In this document: piece by piece, positions 11,059-22,070 of the stretch | Layout: each line of letters starts with the position of its first letter | Position numbering within the stretch: the first letter of the stretch is position 1 | DNA from: Pyrus communis | Taxonomy: Eukaryota > Streptophyta > Magnoliopsida > Rosales > Rosaceae | Assembly (NCBI RefSeq): GCF_963583255.1 | Contig: NC_084804.1 | Span: 20,404,061-20,468,060, forward strand | Reading direction: 5' to 3' | DNA: 64,000 bases | Position numbers and translations under genes: made by a program | The notes under the pieces: generated by a model | The model's input: the letters and a program-made list of their open reading frames with translations, nothing else | Told to the model about the DNA's origin: nothing | The model's database searches: none

Positions 11059-11403
11059 CTAATGCATATCTCTGAGCAATGATCTGATCCAAAAGATATC
11101 AGCTGCACAATGATTTATTGCCTTATATTCTGCCTCTGTCGAGCTTCTTGAGACAGTGGACTGTTTCTTGGATTGCCATGAAATAGGATTGGAACCTAAG
11201 TATACCACATATCCAGTTATAGACCTCATTGTATTGATGTTTGCTACCCAGTCTAAATCTGAATAGGCTATTATTGATATTTCTTCACCCTTTGTGTATT
11301 TCAGACCACAAGTAATAGTACCTTGTAAGTACCTCAGAATTTGCTTGACTAGATGAAAGTGCAAGTTTGTTGGATTGTTCATGAACTGACACACTATATT
11401 CAT
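11059..11403 (-). pseudogene. Copia-1 RNase H
   Basis: An open segment of 114 codons with the Copia RNase H signature: AYSDLDWVANINTMRSITGY, then SWQSKKQSTVSRSSTEAEYK. This domain degrades the RNA strand during reverse transcription. The first catalytic Asp lies in YSDLDW and the Glu in STEAEY. It is cut from the RT upstream by a stop within the linker (VAL*YLTFSRLDIAYS), so it survives only as part of a broken pol. Confidence 0.88.
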
Positions 11404-12370
11404 TGAGTATGCTATATCAAGCCTAGAAAATGTTAAGTACTATAAAGCAACTACCAAGCTTCTATAGAGACTAGGGTCTGTCATTGGTTTGCCTTCAGAC
11501 ACAAGCAAACAAATATGAGGTTTGGAAGGTGTATATGTGGGTTTGCAATGCTCCATGCCAGCTTTTTTCAACAAATCCCATGTATACTTAGAGTGATTGA
11601 TGAAAATAGACCCATCGTGGTTATATTGGATATGTAGACCAATAAAATAGGTGGGTTGTCCCATATCTTTAAGATCAAAAACTACAGCAAGGCTTGTAAT
11701 CACTAATTAAATCTTTGAAGCATTGGAACCAGTCACAATTATATCATCAACATATAATAGGAGTATAATAACATCCCCATGATTTTCGTTTACAAATAGA
11801 CTTGTATCTGATAATGATGTAACAAATCCCAAAGTAGGTAGGTAACTAGTGAACTTTGAATTCCAGGCTCTTGGTGCTTGTTTCAAGCCATAAAGAGACT
11901 TGATTAACTTGCAGACATAGTTTGGAAGTTTTGAATCAATGAACCCCTGAGGCTGCTTCATATAAACTTCATCTTCTAAATCTCCATGTAAGAAGGCATT
12001 TTTAATGTGTAATTATCTCAAATTCTAGCCAAATTAAACTGCCAATGTAAGAATCATTCTCACAGTAGTGTGTCTCACCACAGGACTAAACATTTCAGAG
12101 TAGTCCAAGCCTTGCTCTTGGCTATACCCTTGTGCAACTATCCTTGCTTTATACCTGGAAATTGATCCATCAGGGTTCTTCTTGATCTTGTATACTCATT
12201 TGCTTCCAATAACTCTTTTGTCAACAGGAGGAGGAACTAAACACCAAGTTCCTTGTGCTTTTAAGGCATCAAACTCATCTTGCATGGCTTTTTGCCATTC
12301 TATCTTAACATTAGCAGCTTTAAAATTCTTAGGCTCTTCTATATCAGTGACATCAGGTAAGAATGAGAAA
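11404..12370 (-). pseudogene. Copia-1 reverse transcriptase
   Basis: Reading leftwards on the minus strand, decayed text gives the RT start (EEPKNFKAAN, FDALKAQGTWCLVPPP, then VIGSKWVYKIKKNPDGSI across frames). The open pieces 11707-11961 and 11440-11703 then give CKLIKSLYGLKQAPRAWNSK, the catalytic LLYVDDIIVTGSN and DLKDMGQPTYFIGLHI. An in-frame stop follows ...NASKI, and stops and frameshifts scatter through 11962-12370. RT would copy element RNA to DNA in virus-like particles; this copy cannot make a full enzyme. The aspartate pair of YVDD is intact. Confidence 0.85.
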
Positions 12371-12496
12371 CCACTCTAAAAAATCATCCAAAATATTCAA
12401 AGAAACAATCTCAGGACAAGTTGTTAAATAGCCTGCATAATTTTTTCTTGAAATTGCACCTATTTTTAACCTTGTTTGAATCCCAAAATTGTGATG

Positions 12497-13803
12497 TGAT
12501 GTGTTAAAAACTAGCACACAAATTAAACGCTTTTTAGACAATTGTAGTATGAGTAAGTAGGGCTCGTTCTAAGCCCGGGATTAGAAGGGATGCTAATCAA
12601 CACAAACTGGACTTAAAAACTGTAAACTAGACGAAACTAACACTAAGGGGGGTTTTTGGATGAATTTTGCACTGAAACAACTAAATTGCAGAAACAAAGT
12701 GAATTTGGACAAAAATTGGGTGAAAGGCTAACTAGAGGATTCTTCTCCACACATGAACCATATGCAATTATTATTCATATAAACCATGAATGACAATGCC
12801 CTAAATTAATCGTGAACAGGACTAATTAACTCTCAGATTTTTCTAATTTCATTGAATTGGATTCAGCGATGCAATCAAATTATTCTTATCAAGTTCCCTA
12901 TATGAACAACATGATAGAGATACATATCAAAGATCATTAAGTTCTGTGAAAATCATAAGCATGGACAAGGCATTCGTAACTATGAACTGCATGATACTCT
13001 TGCCAGAAATATACTTAACACAATCATGACTAGTGACTTTTACTACTTGCAAATATAAGTTCATAACGATTAGGTGCAATTCCCTGATATTCTAGCATCA
13101 AATCCCTACATGCAAACTAAGTGTGCACCCTTAATAAACATACAAGAATAAGTTCTCTATAAAGCAGATAAGTAAATCGCATTCATGTTTTATGAAACAA
13201 TAACTAGATGTAATCAATTCATATAAAATATATGATCATGGCTTCGAATTCACCTCTAGCTAAAAACAAATTTAGTTATGCATGTTCAACATAACTGAAA
13301 AACAATCTAAAATAAACATCAAAACTAAAATAAGGATAGAAAGAACCCTGGAATTCCCTAGCACTCCAATAGCAGATTTGGCACAATCCTTAGATGCAGG
13401 TGCATGGCACTCCTGCTCTTCTCCTTCCTTACAAGCACAAATCACTCTTTTCCTCTCAGAAACTTACAACACTTTCTGTATTTTTCTCCTCTCTCCCCCC
13501 TTGAAAGTTGCGGCAATAGGTAGTATTTATAGGCACGGGGCACAACCTAATTTGTGGAGGAAAAGGGTTAGGTTGTTTGCATTGTTTTAGGACTCCTTAA
13601 ATCAGATAAGAAGTGGTTTAATGTGATAAGCAATCCCCCTTACAGCTGAAGATAAGGTAAAGTAGGATTAGGATAGGATAAGATAAGGTTTGTTAAAGAT
13701 AAGGTTGGATAAGATAAGATTGGAAAAGGTTTCCCTTTAATTTCTAATTCCTTGTCTTCCAAGCCTCAATCCTAATTCTTCCAGATTGTAGCACATTCCT
13801 AGC
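12497..13803 (-). mobile_element. Giant LTR-like element, copy D (truncated)
   Basis: Starts on the plus strand TGATGTGTTAAAA, followed by CACACAAATTAAACGC and ACAATTGTAGTATGAGTAAG, matching the end of copies A and B. A directly preceding TGATG (12492-12496) may be half of its TSD. It lacks the last roughly 230 bp of the family: the match stops near 13803, where Copia protease text resumes. A TATA box in minus orientation lies at 13523-13533, and GATAAG-rich repeats at about 13610-13735. Its presence coincides with loss of the Copia-1 integrase, so a deletion removed both the outer end of this element and the integrase. Confidence 0.75.
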
Positions 13804-14160
13804 CTTATTACCAATAGTAATCTTCTCATTTCCTTCATATGGAGCACTTGTGCCAAGGTATTGACATCAACTGTCATATGGTGAGAAGCACCAGAATCCA
13901 TTATCCATAAATCAATAGGCATGAATTGTGAAGATTGTTGTGCATTCATGGCAGTTATTGAAGATGAAGGAGGTTGATTTTGATATGTGTAGTTGCTTTT
14001 TCGATAACAGTCAAGGGCAACATGACCTCTCTTCCCACAAATTTGGCACTCGATCATAAAACAATTAGAAGAAGTGTTGGTGTTTCTGTGAAAGCAATTT
14101 GCTGATGTATGTCCTCTTTTGCTGCAGATTTGGCATTCAATAACCACATTTATCCTTATA
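13804..14160 (-). pseudogene. Copia-1 zinc knuckles and start of protease
   Basis: Two CCHC knuckles, CQICSKRGHTSANC and CQICGKRGHVALDC, are followed by LWIMDSGASHHMT, the aspartic protease active site (DSGA). A frameshift follows the active site, and after TIGN the reading frame runs into giant-LTR DNA at about 13803. The knuckles bind element RNA for packaging, and the protease would process Gag-Pol. Only the N-terminal part of the protease remains. Confidence 0.85.
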
Positions 14161-15239
14161 TCTGTGTTTCCAGACCAACCCTTGTTATTTGAATTCTGCT
14201 TGTACCCTCCAAAATTGAAATTCCTCCCCTTATATCCATTACTGGACTTGTAGTTGTTTTGACTATTAGAGATAGAGCCATTGAATGATATGAAGCCAGA
14301 ATTTGAATTTTGATTTCTTGTATCTGAATTGGATCCAGAATTCCCAAAGAAACCAAAGCCATATGGTGCCAGAGGATAAAAGGTAGCTGGTGGTTATGGT
14401 GGAGAATAGAATTAGGAAGACTGCATATCAGGTTGAAATTGTGGTGAAGATTGATGCTAAGATGAACCAGTATAAGGGACTTGTGACAAAACACCACCAG
14501 TAGTAACAATGATATGACTATGATTTTGCGGATTAGAATAAGATCCAGTGACCATTGAAGATCTAGGATTACTACCAGTCCCTTTCACATACAAAGCTGA
14601 CAAACTCTGAGACAACATACTAACTTCTACTTCAATTTACTTTTTAGCACCCAGAAGTTGTGCTCTGAACTCTTTGAGAGTAATTGATGACTCCCTAGCA
14701 AGAATGACACTTCTTATTATCACATATTCTTTTTGTAGCCTAGCCAGACTAGCAATTATAACATCATTATCTGAGATATACTTTCTTGCAGCACTTAATT
14801 GCTCTCTAATATTTTTCAAGCTCAGCAGATACGTATCAATCGAATCAGTGCCCTTTTGAATAGTATGCAACTCAGTCTTTAGGTGATTCACTCTTGATTT
14901 TGAGGCAGAAGCAAACCTATCTACAAGATTCACCCAAGCCTCATGAGCATTCTTGCACCCCATAACATATTCCATTGCTTCATCAGATAGTGTTGCAAGC
15001 AAAAGACTTAATAAAGCCATATCAGTTGATTCCTTATCAATGTAAGCTTGAGTAACTCCAAGATCAGTAGTTATGACAAAATTTGGTGGACATACATCAG
15101 TACCATCAAAATGACCAAATAGTTTGTAACCCTTCAACACAACTTTAAACTGAAATGCTCATTTGACGAAATTATCATCTTTCAATTTTATAGTAAGCAT
15201 CCCCAACAAATTTTCTACTTTAATAGTCAGAGTAGTCAT
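14161..15239 (-). pseudogene. Copia-1 gag
   Basis: The start ATG at 15237-15239 gives MTTLTIKVENLLGM, closely like the Copia-2 gag start. A TGA at the expected tryptophan (DDNFVK*AFQF) breaks it. The open piece 14637-15140 encodes the capsid domain (LFGHFDGTDVCPP, MALLSLLLATLSDEAMEYV, NHLKTELHTIQKGTDSIDTY, EFRAQLLGAKK), matching UBN2-type Copia gag. The rest (14161-14636) is a serine-, asparagine- and proline-rich linker with further shifts. Gag would form the cytoplasmic particle around element RNA. Confidence 0.82.
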
Positions 15240-15792
15240 CTTGAATTAGAAGACAGATACAGAAATATCAATATGTGATGAATAGGAAAAGATTGACACT
15301 CTTTTCACTTGAAAAAAAAAACTACAAAGTTTGAAGAGATTGAAACTCTTTACCAAGAAAGATTGAAACTTTCCTTAATCACCAAGAAAGATTGACACTT
15401 TCCAAAATCACCAAGAAAGAATAACACTTTCTTGAACATGCCAATTTCACTATTATTTCTTCACCAGCAATTCATGAACATTACTCTATACAATCAAAGT
15501 ACAACAAATTTCTCAGATCTTAGCCAATACAATTTCTTCAAGAATCTCACAAATACAATAACCCATGATCAAAATATCTTCCAAAATCAAAAGAAAGATG
15601 TCACTTGAATCAATTTCAACAATCAGAGAATGCAGACTTCTTCAACAACTTTCCAGAATCTGAAGACTCCCACACGGACTTACAGAGTAGCGAAAAAGCA
15701 CCACCAAAGATCAGAACGGCGACAATTTTATAGAGCAGCAAAAAAGACACCAGGGATCAGAGCGTTGACAAGCCTTTCCGGCAATGATACCA
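15240..15792 (-). other. Copia-1 5' leader and primer-binding site
   Basis: Between LTR and gag. The PBS is TGGTATCATTGCCGG on the element strand (15778-15792), adjoining the LTR and matching the TGGTATCA start complementary to initiator Met tRNA. The leader holds four irregular copies of a motif around CAAGAAAGATTGACACTTTC (15289-15435); similar text (AAGTGTCATTCTTTCTTG) occurs in the Copia-2 leader at about 48220. Confidence 0.75.
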
Positions 15793-16044
15793 TCATAACA
15801 CTAAGAGATTGAGTTACGAAGCAATGGAGAGATAGAAGAATGAAAGCTTAGAGATGAAGAAATTTCAGAAGACTTTGTATATCACACTATGAATTATTAG
15901 AAGCCCTTACACTGTGTTATATAGTATCCAAATACATGGATTATTACAGTAATGCCCTTTATAACTAACTCTCTAACAATCTTAACTAATTGAGTGATGG
16001 AAATTATAACCAATAGACAACTAACAAGTGTCAATTGCTTAATA
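15793..16044 (-). repeat. Copia-1 5' LTR
   Basis: Pairs with 6976-7230. It is bounded by the PBS on the inside and the TSD TTATC (16045-16049) on the outside. It contains ACTATATAACACAG on the element strand, a plausible TATA region. Confidence 0.88.
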
Positions 16045-16140
16045 TTATCTACACTAAGGAGAGAGGATATATTAAGCCTCACAATAGGCTAGCACTAAAA
16101 TAACAGCAAGCCCAACCACCTTTGGGACAACCACATATCA
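16045..16140 (-). mobile_element. SINE, 5' half (split by Copia-1)
   Basis: TTATCTACACTAAGGAGAGAGG then AAGCCTCACAATAGGCTAGC matches the SINE body seen at 25610-25690. It continues the 6936-6975 piece across the Copia insertion. The tRNA-like head with A and B boxes is missing, so this SINE was 5'-truncated. Confidence 0.7.
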
Positions 16141-16853
16141 GTTTGAACTTTCTTCCCGCAATCTTTAAGTGTTTACGTATATGAAATGTGCATCCAAATA
16201 CTTGAAGCTCTCATCTTATTTTGCTTGTTACTATGTATTTCTTCATTAACCTGTGAAGTTTGAGTTCATCAATAATGATGGATGAACTGAAAGAAATGAA
16301 GAGCTTTGAACCCCATATAAGTAGTTTTTCCTTAATGCTGATACACTAATTGGCCAATAACTATAAAAATAAATTAAAATAGAATAAAAGCATCAGGTGC
16401 TCTTAGATATGAATATGTTCCTGATAAATTCATGGCCCATTTACTAAGGAGGAATAGAATGGACGAAGATGGAATTGCACAGATTCCAATCAATTCTAGT
16501 GTTTATTGATGATGTAGGAATCAAAATTCAGTTAGATCCCACCCCATAGTAGGAATCAGACTCCTGATATTGCCGGAGTTGAATTCTTGAATGGAAGGGG
16601 ATATTTGAATTCCTACGGTTAGAGTATATTAGGAATCCAATTTTTGTTCTATGATTGCCCTCTTATTTTTTTTGCTAATTTCAAATGGCCTTACAATTTT
16701 AGTATACAGTAGTACAAAACTTCATCAGGGAAAAAAAATATTGAGGAAGAAAGTGGGGGTGTGGAGTTCTGAGGGAAAGGGAAGGCTATGGTGGCTAGTG
16801 AAAGGGAGGGGATGAGGTTGATCGAGGAAACATTATATTTTATTTTATTTTTT
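16141..16853. other. No gene; possible decayed DNA transposon edge
   Basis: GGCCCATTTACTAAGGAGGAATAG near 16431 and, in inverse sense, GTTTGTTTACTAAACTATCC near 17760-17780 could be ends of an old element holding the TRIM and MITE between. The match is too weak to call. No ORF is supported. Confidence 0.3.
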
Positions 16854-17340
16854 TGTCAAATACTCTGGGAGATGGGTCATTGGTTCATTTCAAACCTTAT
16901 TGATATAGTCTAAACTTAACCATCTATTACTAGATGTTGTGTTTTATCACAAAATGCATCAGTACTATTAGGATCCAATGTAGAACTCATATTTAACACG
17001 CCCCCTTACATGGGGCCACCACATAGTTGGCCCCTGCTGCAACCAATCCCACCTCGGACATTAAATGTGAAATCATGGTGTTACATTAAACTCGGTAACT
17101 CGAGCACAACATGGACCCATGGGACCCACAACAAACCTGCTCTGATACCTTGTCAAATATTCAAAGAGACGGGCAATTGGCGCACTTCTAACCACACTGA
17201 TATTGTCACAACTCAACCACCTATATTGCTAGGTGTTGTGTTTTACCACAAAATGCCTCAATGCTATTAGGAGTGAAGCCATACACTTGTATCTTATATT
17301 TTATTTTCCCAATTACCTAATGTGGGACTTATATTCAACA
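16854..17340 (-). mobile_element. TRIM-A (small LTR retrotransposon without genes)
   Basis: LTR-like copies at 16854-16998 and 17151-17340 share TGTCAAATA, GTTGTGTTTTA(C/T)CACAAAATGC and a final TTYAACA. The inner segment ends TGCTCTGATACC beside the right LTR, i.e. GGTATCAGAGCA on the minus strand, the Met-tRNA primer-binding site. A CCCCCTTACATGGGG purine tract on the minus strand abuts the other LTR. So the element runs on the minus strand with ends TG...CA. The left LTR is about 45 bp shorter than the right. No clear TSD. The inner ORF (17010-17270) is not a gene. Confidence 0.78.
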
Positions 17341-17430
17341 CCTTTGTTTATTGTTATGATATTTTCAATTTATTTTTACTTTTACTTTTACGTTAAAAAA
17401 AAAACTTTTTCAATTATTGTCGATAAAAAA

Positions 17431-17551
17431 GGGAATTGTTATTAGCACATCAAAAATCTCATTTTGCACTCCAAACTTTCTATAATTAGAAAGAAAATTA
17501 CACAAGTGAGGAGTGTAAAATGAGATTTTTGGAGTGCTAATAATAATTCCC
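17431..17551. mobile_element. MITE family A, copy 2
   Basis: 121 bp: left GGGAATTGTTATTAGCAC, right GTGCTAATAATAATTCCC, with ATCTCATTTTGCACTCC mirrored by GGAGTGTAAAATGAGAT. The best-preserved hairpin of the three family members. Confidence 0.88.
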
Positions 17552-18466
17552 TAAAAAAAAAACCTTCTTCCCCTATTTTATAAAGACAAATTGGATTAAT
17601 ATATGTTAAATAAATTAAAACTTTACTAATATCAAGATGAAAAAAATTATTTATGTAGAATAAGGATAATTTAGTAATCAAATTAAATTTGATTCCGTTG
17701 AGGTGAATAAGTAAGCGATTTGTTTGAAATCAACTTCAATTATATTATGATTTCGGATAGTTTAGTAAACAAACTCATTTTCATAAATAAATTTCTTAGA
17801 AAACAACTCAATTGAGTGGAGCTAGGGATTTTTTTGGTCAATCATTCAAACCTATGACTGAGATATGTCGTTTTCGACATACAGATAGATAATGACACAC
17901 ACATGACATTAATGTCTTTCTAAAAACTTCAACCCAAAGGAAATAGTTTTTGAGTTCAGAGATTACCAGGTATTCAAGCGGTATCCACATATTAAAATAT
18001 AAGTAGAAAAATTATATATTTTTTCGTGTCTCTCAACTTATGTTCTTACACATGGAGTTACTGGAATATCCATCTGAGTACTAGACATTTAGAAAAATTT
18101 CTCTCTTAAGGGCTAAGTTCCCAATCGGAGAGTTTTGAGGTTAAAAGGCCTCAGCTAACGTTGAGTAGTGAAAGCAGTAGATAACTAGATGCTCACTAAT
18201 TAAATAAAAAATTAATTAGTACCTCACTTTACTATTCAGTTTTGTTCATCTTTTGTAATGAAAATATATTAACCTTCCAAAGAAGCTACTGAAAAGATTT
18301 TTCTTACCTAATTTGCACATGAATATTTCCCTTCTGATACCTTCTTGGTAGGTGATGCTAGAGGTGTGAGATTTTCTACTGATTATAGCTGATTTAATAC
18401 TATGAAAGCTGATCATTGGATTTCATTTTTTTAATAACATGAGCCTAAAAGGATGAGGAGATGCCA
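17552..18466. other. No gene recognised; upstream of the peptide pseudogene
   Basis: AT-rich non-coding DNA with no ORF I can support. Confidence 0.5.
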
Positions 18467-18476
18467 CTATAAAAAG
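18467..18476 (+). promoter_or_regulatory. TATA box of the repeat-peptide pseudogene
   Basis: CTATAAAAAG lies 49 bp before the ATG at 18525. It resembles the TATA box of the gene at 6223 in form (CACTATAAAAAG versus AACTATAAAAGG). Confidence 0.55.
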
Positions 18477-18666
18477 ACATTAGAAATGGAACAATAATTA
18501 CTTAATTTGTAACTCACTACCAAAATGGCAAGAGTAGTCCCAAGTTCTCAAAGCTATGGTACTCAATTTCTTTTTCTCCTTTTGAGTTTAATCCTTCTTG
18601 AAATCGAAGCCCGACCCTTAAGCACCTCCGAATTTTCATATTGAATTAAGCCTAAGAATCTACCTA

Positions 18667-19138
18667 CACTACAAGAAAAATGAGCTACGGGTACAAAATA
18701 AAGGACACAATTGAGAATTTTGTGCCTGTTTGACCATCAAAAGACTGAAACAGTTCCTATTTCATAGAGGGCACCATTGATTGTGCCTATTGTAAAAGAA
18801 AATAGGCACAAATACATTATCTGACAGCTTTATTGAAAAAAATGGCTCTAATATATTATTTGTGCCCATAGTTTGCTTCTAAAGACACAATTCTTTGTTC
18901 TTTATTATTTTTTTTCAAAAACTTGTGGCCCACATCCATCCAACACTCTCTTTTCCGCTTAACTCACCCACTTCTATCCAACTCTCTCTCTCCCCCCTTA
19001 ACCTACTGACACCCTTCGTAATTATCCCCACTATCACTCCCCCTTAGCCCACCCTCATCCATCCAACTCTATCTCTCTCTTCCCCTAACCCACCACACCC
19101 TTCGTAGATCATACTCCCCTCAACCCACCCACATCCAT

Positions 19139-19191
<53 letters not shown>

Positions 19192-22070
19192 TCCCCTTAA
19201 CCCACACACATCCTTCATATTTATCTCTTTCATATTTCCTTATTTTTAGTTCTGGCTCTTCCCTCTCTGTTCTCTCTAAAACGACCAAGCCGGACTCGCC
19301 GGACAAGTTTCGGCCAAAACTAGATCTCGACCCAATAGAGAAAACTGATCCTCTCATAGTGAGCTTCCTATCTATGTAAGTGGGTTTCTTCAATTTTAAC
19401 TTTTAGATATGAAAAATTCTTGAGATTCAGGACTAATTCGGTTTTAACTTGGCATGTTGAAGATTTGGTTAGTGGTTTTGTTTGGGAGATTGAATTCAAG
19501 CTGAACTGTAAGAAAGTGGTTCAAATTCTTGGATTTAGGTAAGAACCCGAGAAACCCTAACCCTAAACGTAGCCTTCTTTCGATTTCTAAGAGCTTGGCT
19601 TGTTTTTGTGTGTTTTTATGTGAATTATTTGAAGGGTGGTGATTTTATATATGAAAATCTGAACTTTTTGCCTGGAATTTAAGTAGGTACAATTGTATGG
19701 AGGAATTGGTTAGAAGAGATTGTATGTGTACCAGATCTGGGTTTTTTTCAAGCCGCACCAGATCTGAATTAGTGTTCTTTTTGCGGCTTGAGTTTATATA
19801 TTTTCAGATATGAGTTATTTATTATTGTTTATTTTCTGTATGCACGTCACAGTTTACTCACTTGGAGACTCGCTCCTATCGTACACAATTTTCATGTACC
19901 TCCCTGTCTCTCTTGTTCTATCAATTTTTGTAGTTCTACATTTGTGTGTTCTGTTTGTTGATCAAATTTAATGAATTAGATCGATGGTTTTAATTTTTTA
20001 ATACTAGTCATGACTTTGGCAATGAGAGGTCCAAATGCTGCATATATCATCCAGATTAGTTCGTCTGTGGAGCAAATGGAAAGATAAATGTCATAACAAT
20101 GTTGTATTGTTTTCTTGGATGGAGAGTTGATTGCCCTGTTTTTATGTGTTTGGTAATGCAGATACGAGAATGTAACTGTGGTTGATTGCCCTTATCTTTC
20201 AGCAGATAAGGGCAGTTTTTGGTTTTGGCATTTAAGATATTTAAGTAGGGTTTCTCTTGCAATTGTAGAATTTGTTAATTTTGGAAGCATGAATTAAATG
20301 TTTGGGATTAACTTACAATGCTTCCTATCAAAACCAATTAAAACCATTTTCTGAATCTAATGTTACAATGTTGTGCACTCTCATTGATAAGCAGATTTTC
20401 ATTATGATGAATTTTCAGTCTTTCTCAAAATCTCCATAACTAAAATTCATGTGGCATTCGGTGTGAATTTTGTCGAATTTGTCTCATTGCATTGTATTGT
20501 TACCATGCCCGTCAATTTTTCCTTTTTATTCCTAACTGTTTTCACTTTCAAGGAAAAGAGGTTACTTGTTTGATGCCTTGCAGGAGAGCTGTGGTTTTGA
20601 CAATTGGGGCAAATAAACGTCACTTATGAAGTATGTTTGTTACTTGTTTCATTATTAGCAAATGAACATAAATTTAATTTGTTATCTTCATTTAACTTCT
20701 TGATGATCACATTATGTTGATAATAAAAGGTGAAGATCGGATTTGAGTTTTCACTCCCTAAAACACTACGATGTCTAATAAGGAGTACGTTTCTTACTGG
20801 ATGATTTTATTGTTAGAAATGAACATATGCTATTGTTATGTTGTAGCTTCTTAACTGTTTATACACAACTAATAGTGGGGAAGGATTTTAGAGGGATGGA
20901 CTATATATTACATTGGTACAGCCTACAAGTACCCATTTGAGGGCTTTGTTGCAAGTTTTTAGTTGTAGTTAAGTGTTTAGGTTGCTCTTAGGAGAGACTG
21001 AACAGTGAGGAAACGTGCAGTCTTAAGAAACTAAACAGCTCCATGAATCTTATCTTTCCGTATGGAAACATGGAAGCCTTCACTAAAGCTAAAAATTAGA
21101 TTTGAAAATACTTATTTATTAGCTTGTGCGTTGTAGAGCCTATAAGGTTCTTAGTAGTTTCTATCTTTCTTAGAAATTTATGTCATAACAATGATTGTCC
21201 AAACTTTTATTGTTTTGTACATCTTGTTTGTTGGTAATGATGGTTTTGCTGCTTAATTTAGTTGCATATTTTGTTCACTGTAATTTGGTATAACAAAGTA
21301 GCAATGCATCACTGATATTGAGTTCTTAATGCCGATTGAAAGTTTTGGTCCTTGAACATGACTGGAAATAGGTCCTTTCTTTTTTTATTTTTTTAATTTC
21401 ATTTTCACTTTCATTTGGATTTCAGGAGGATGATTGCACCATCCACCAAGTTGGAAAAAGAGGTGAATCTTTGATATGGCAGATCTGGAACTTTTATGTA
21501 TTGATTTTAACCAACTCCTTTTTAGGTGTAATTTTGGACTTATTTTGTTTTGAAGTCGACTATATTTGTTTTGGCTTCTGATGAGGTGCAAGGCTTGCTG
21601 GGGAAGATGCATTTGTCCAAAAATGTCTGCTTTCAAGTTCTTTTTGCATTAGAGATGAAATATGTAACATTACAATATATGTTTCTGAGATTGAGAATGT
21701 GTTGTAGGCTTTCTGCATTTTATGAAAATTAAAAAAAAAAAAAAAAAAACCTCAATTCAGTTTCAGTTTTTTCAATTTTGATTTTTTTTAATATTTAATT
21801 CTTGTTGGCACAATTATAATATAAGTGTCAATATGGCTGGAAAAGGTCTTCTGATAAAACAGGCACAAATAATGGTCCATTTGTGCCTACCTCTTTGAGC
21901 ACTAAACAGTGTATTGTGCCCTTTTAGCAATGGTGACGCCCATAGAGGGCACATATACAAACTTAGTAGCTGCACTGTTGCTATTGGTCTATGGGCACAT
22001 GTCTTGGTGCTCTTTGGCCTCAAAGGGCACATATAATTTATTGTGCGCAGTGCCCATATTTTTTGTAGTG
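18667..22070. mobile_element. Non-autonomous CACTA (En/Spm) transposon
   Basis: 3404 bp. Ends are CACTACAAGAAAAATGAGC at the left and GCCCATATTTTTTGTAGTG at the right, with a 3-bp TSD CTA (18664-18666, 22071-22073), as CACTA elements make. Subterminal regions carry many GGGCACA, AGGCACAAAT and TTGTGCC motifs in both directions, typical transposase-binding repeats. No transposase ORF is present. The interior (about 18900-21750) is unrelated AT/pyrimidine DNA, including a long CT tract and UTR-like sequence, so it may be captured host DNA. The 189-codon minus ORF (21814-22383) crosses the border and is a shadow. Confidence 0.93.
18930..19195. repeat. Pyrimidine-rich region with (CT)n tract
   Basis: Three imperfect copies of CCCACATCCATCC followed by AACTCTCTCT occur at about 18930, 19045 and 19128, leading into about 25 CT dinucleotides at 19141-19190. 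Such CT tracts are usual in plant 5' UTRs and promoters. Lies inside the CACTA element. Confidence 0.75.

Larger units (their letters stand above)
6976..16044 (-). mobile_element. Copia-1 LTR retrotransposon, nested and defective
   Basis: Two LTRs of about 255 bp (6976-7230 and 15793-16044) enclose minus-strand gag, zinc knuckles, protease, RT and RNase H. The outer 5-bp TSD is TTATC (6971-6975, 16045-16049). The order gag-PR-(IN)-RT-RH is Copia. Integrase is missing: that position is occupied by a giant-LTR fragment (12497-13803). A hAT element (7239-10699) sits in the polypurine tract. After subtracting the hAT, the element is about 5.6 kb. Stop codons and frameshifts throughout mean it cannot move by itself. 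The LTR ends are TA...GA rather than TG...CA. Confidence 0.9.

Noticed and set aside
16431..17780. PIF/Harbinger-type element enclosing TRIM-A and MITE-A
   Set aside because: Only a short TTTACTAA core is mirrored at the ends, with no TSD, so unsupported.
19109..19393. 94-codon minus ORF with long Glu/Arg run
   Set aside because: Product of the CT dinucleotide tract.
19551..19568. Telomere-like AACCCTAACCCTAAAC
   Set aside because: Only about two units; common by chance and in plant promoters (telo box), and lies inside a transposon.
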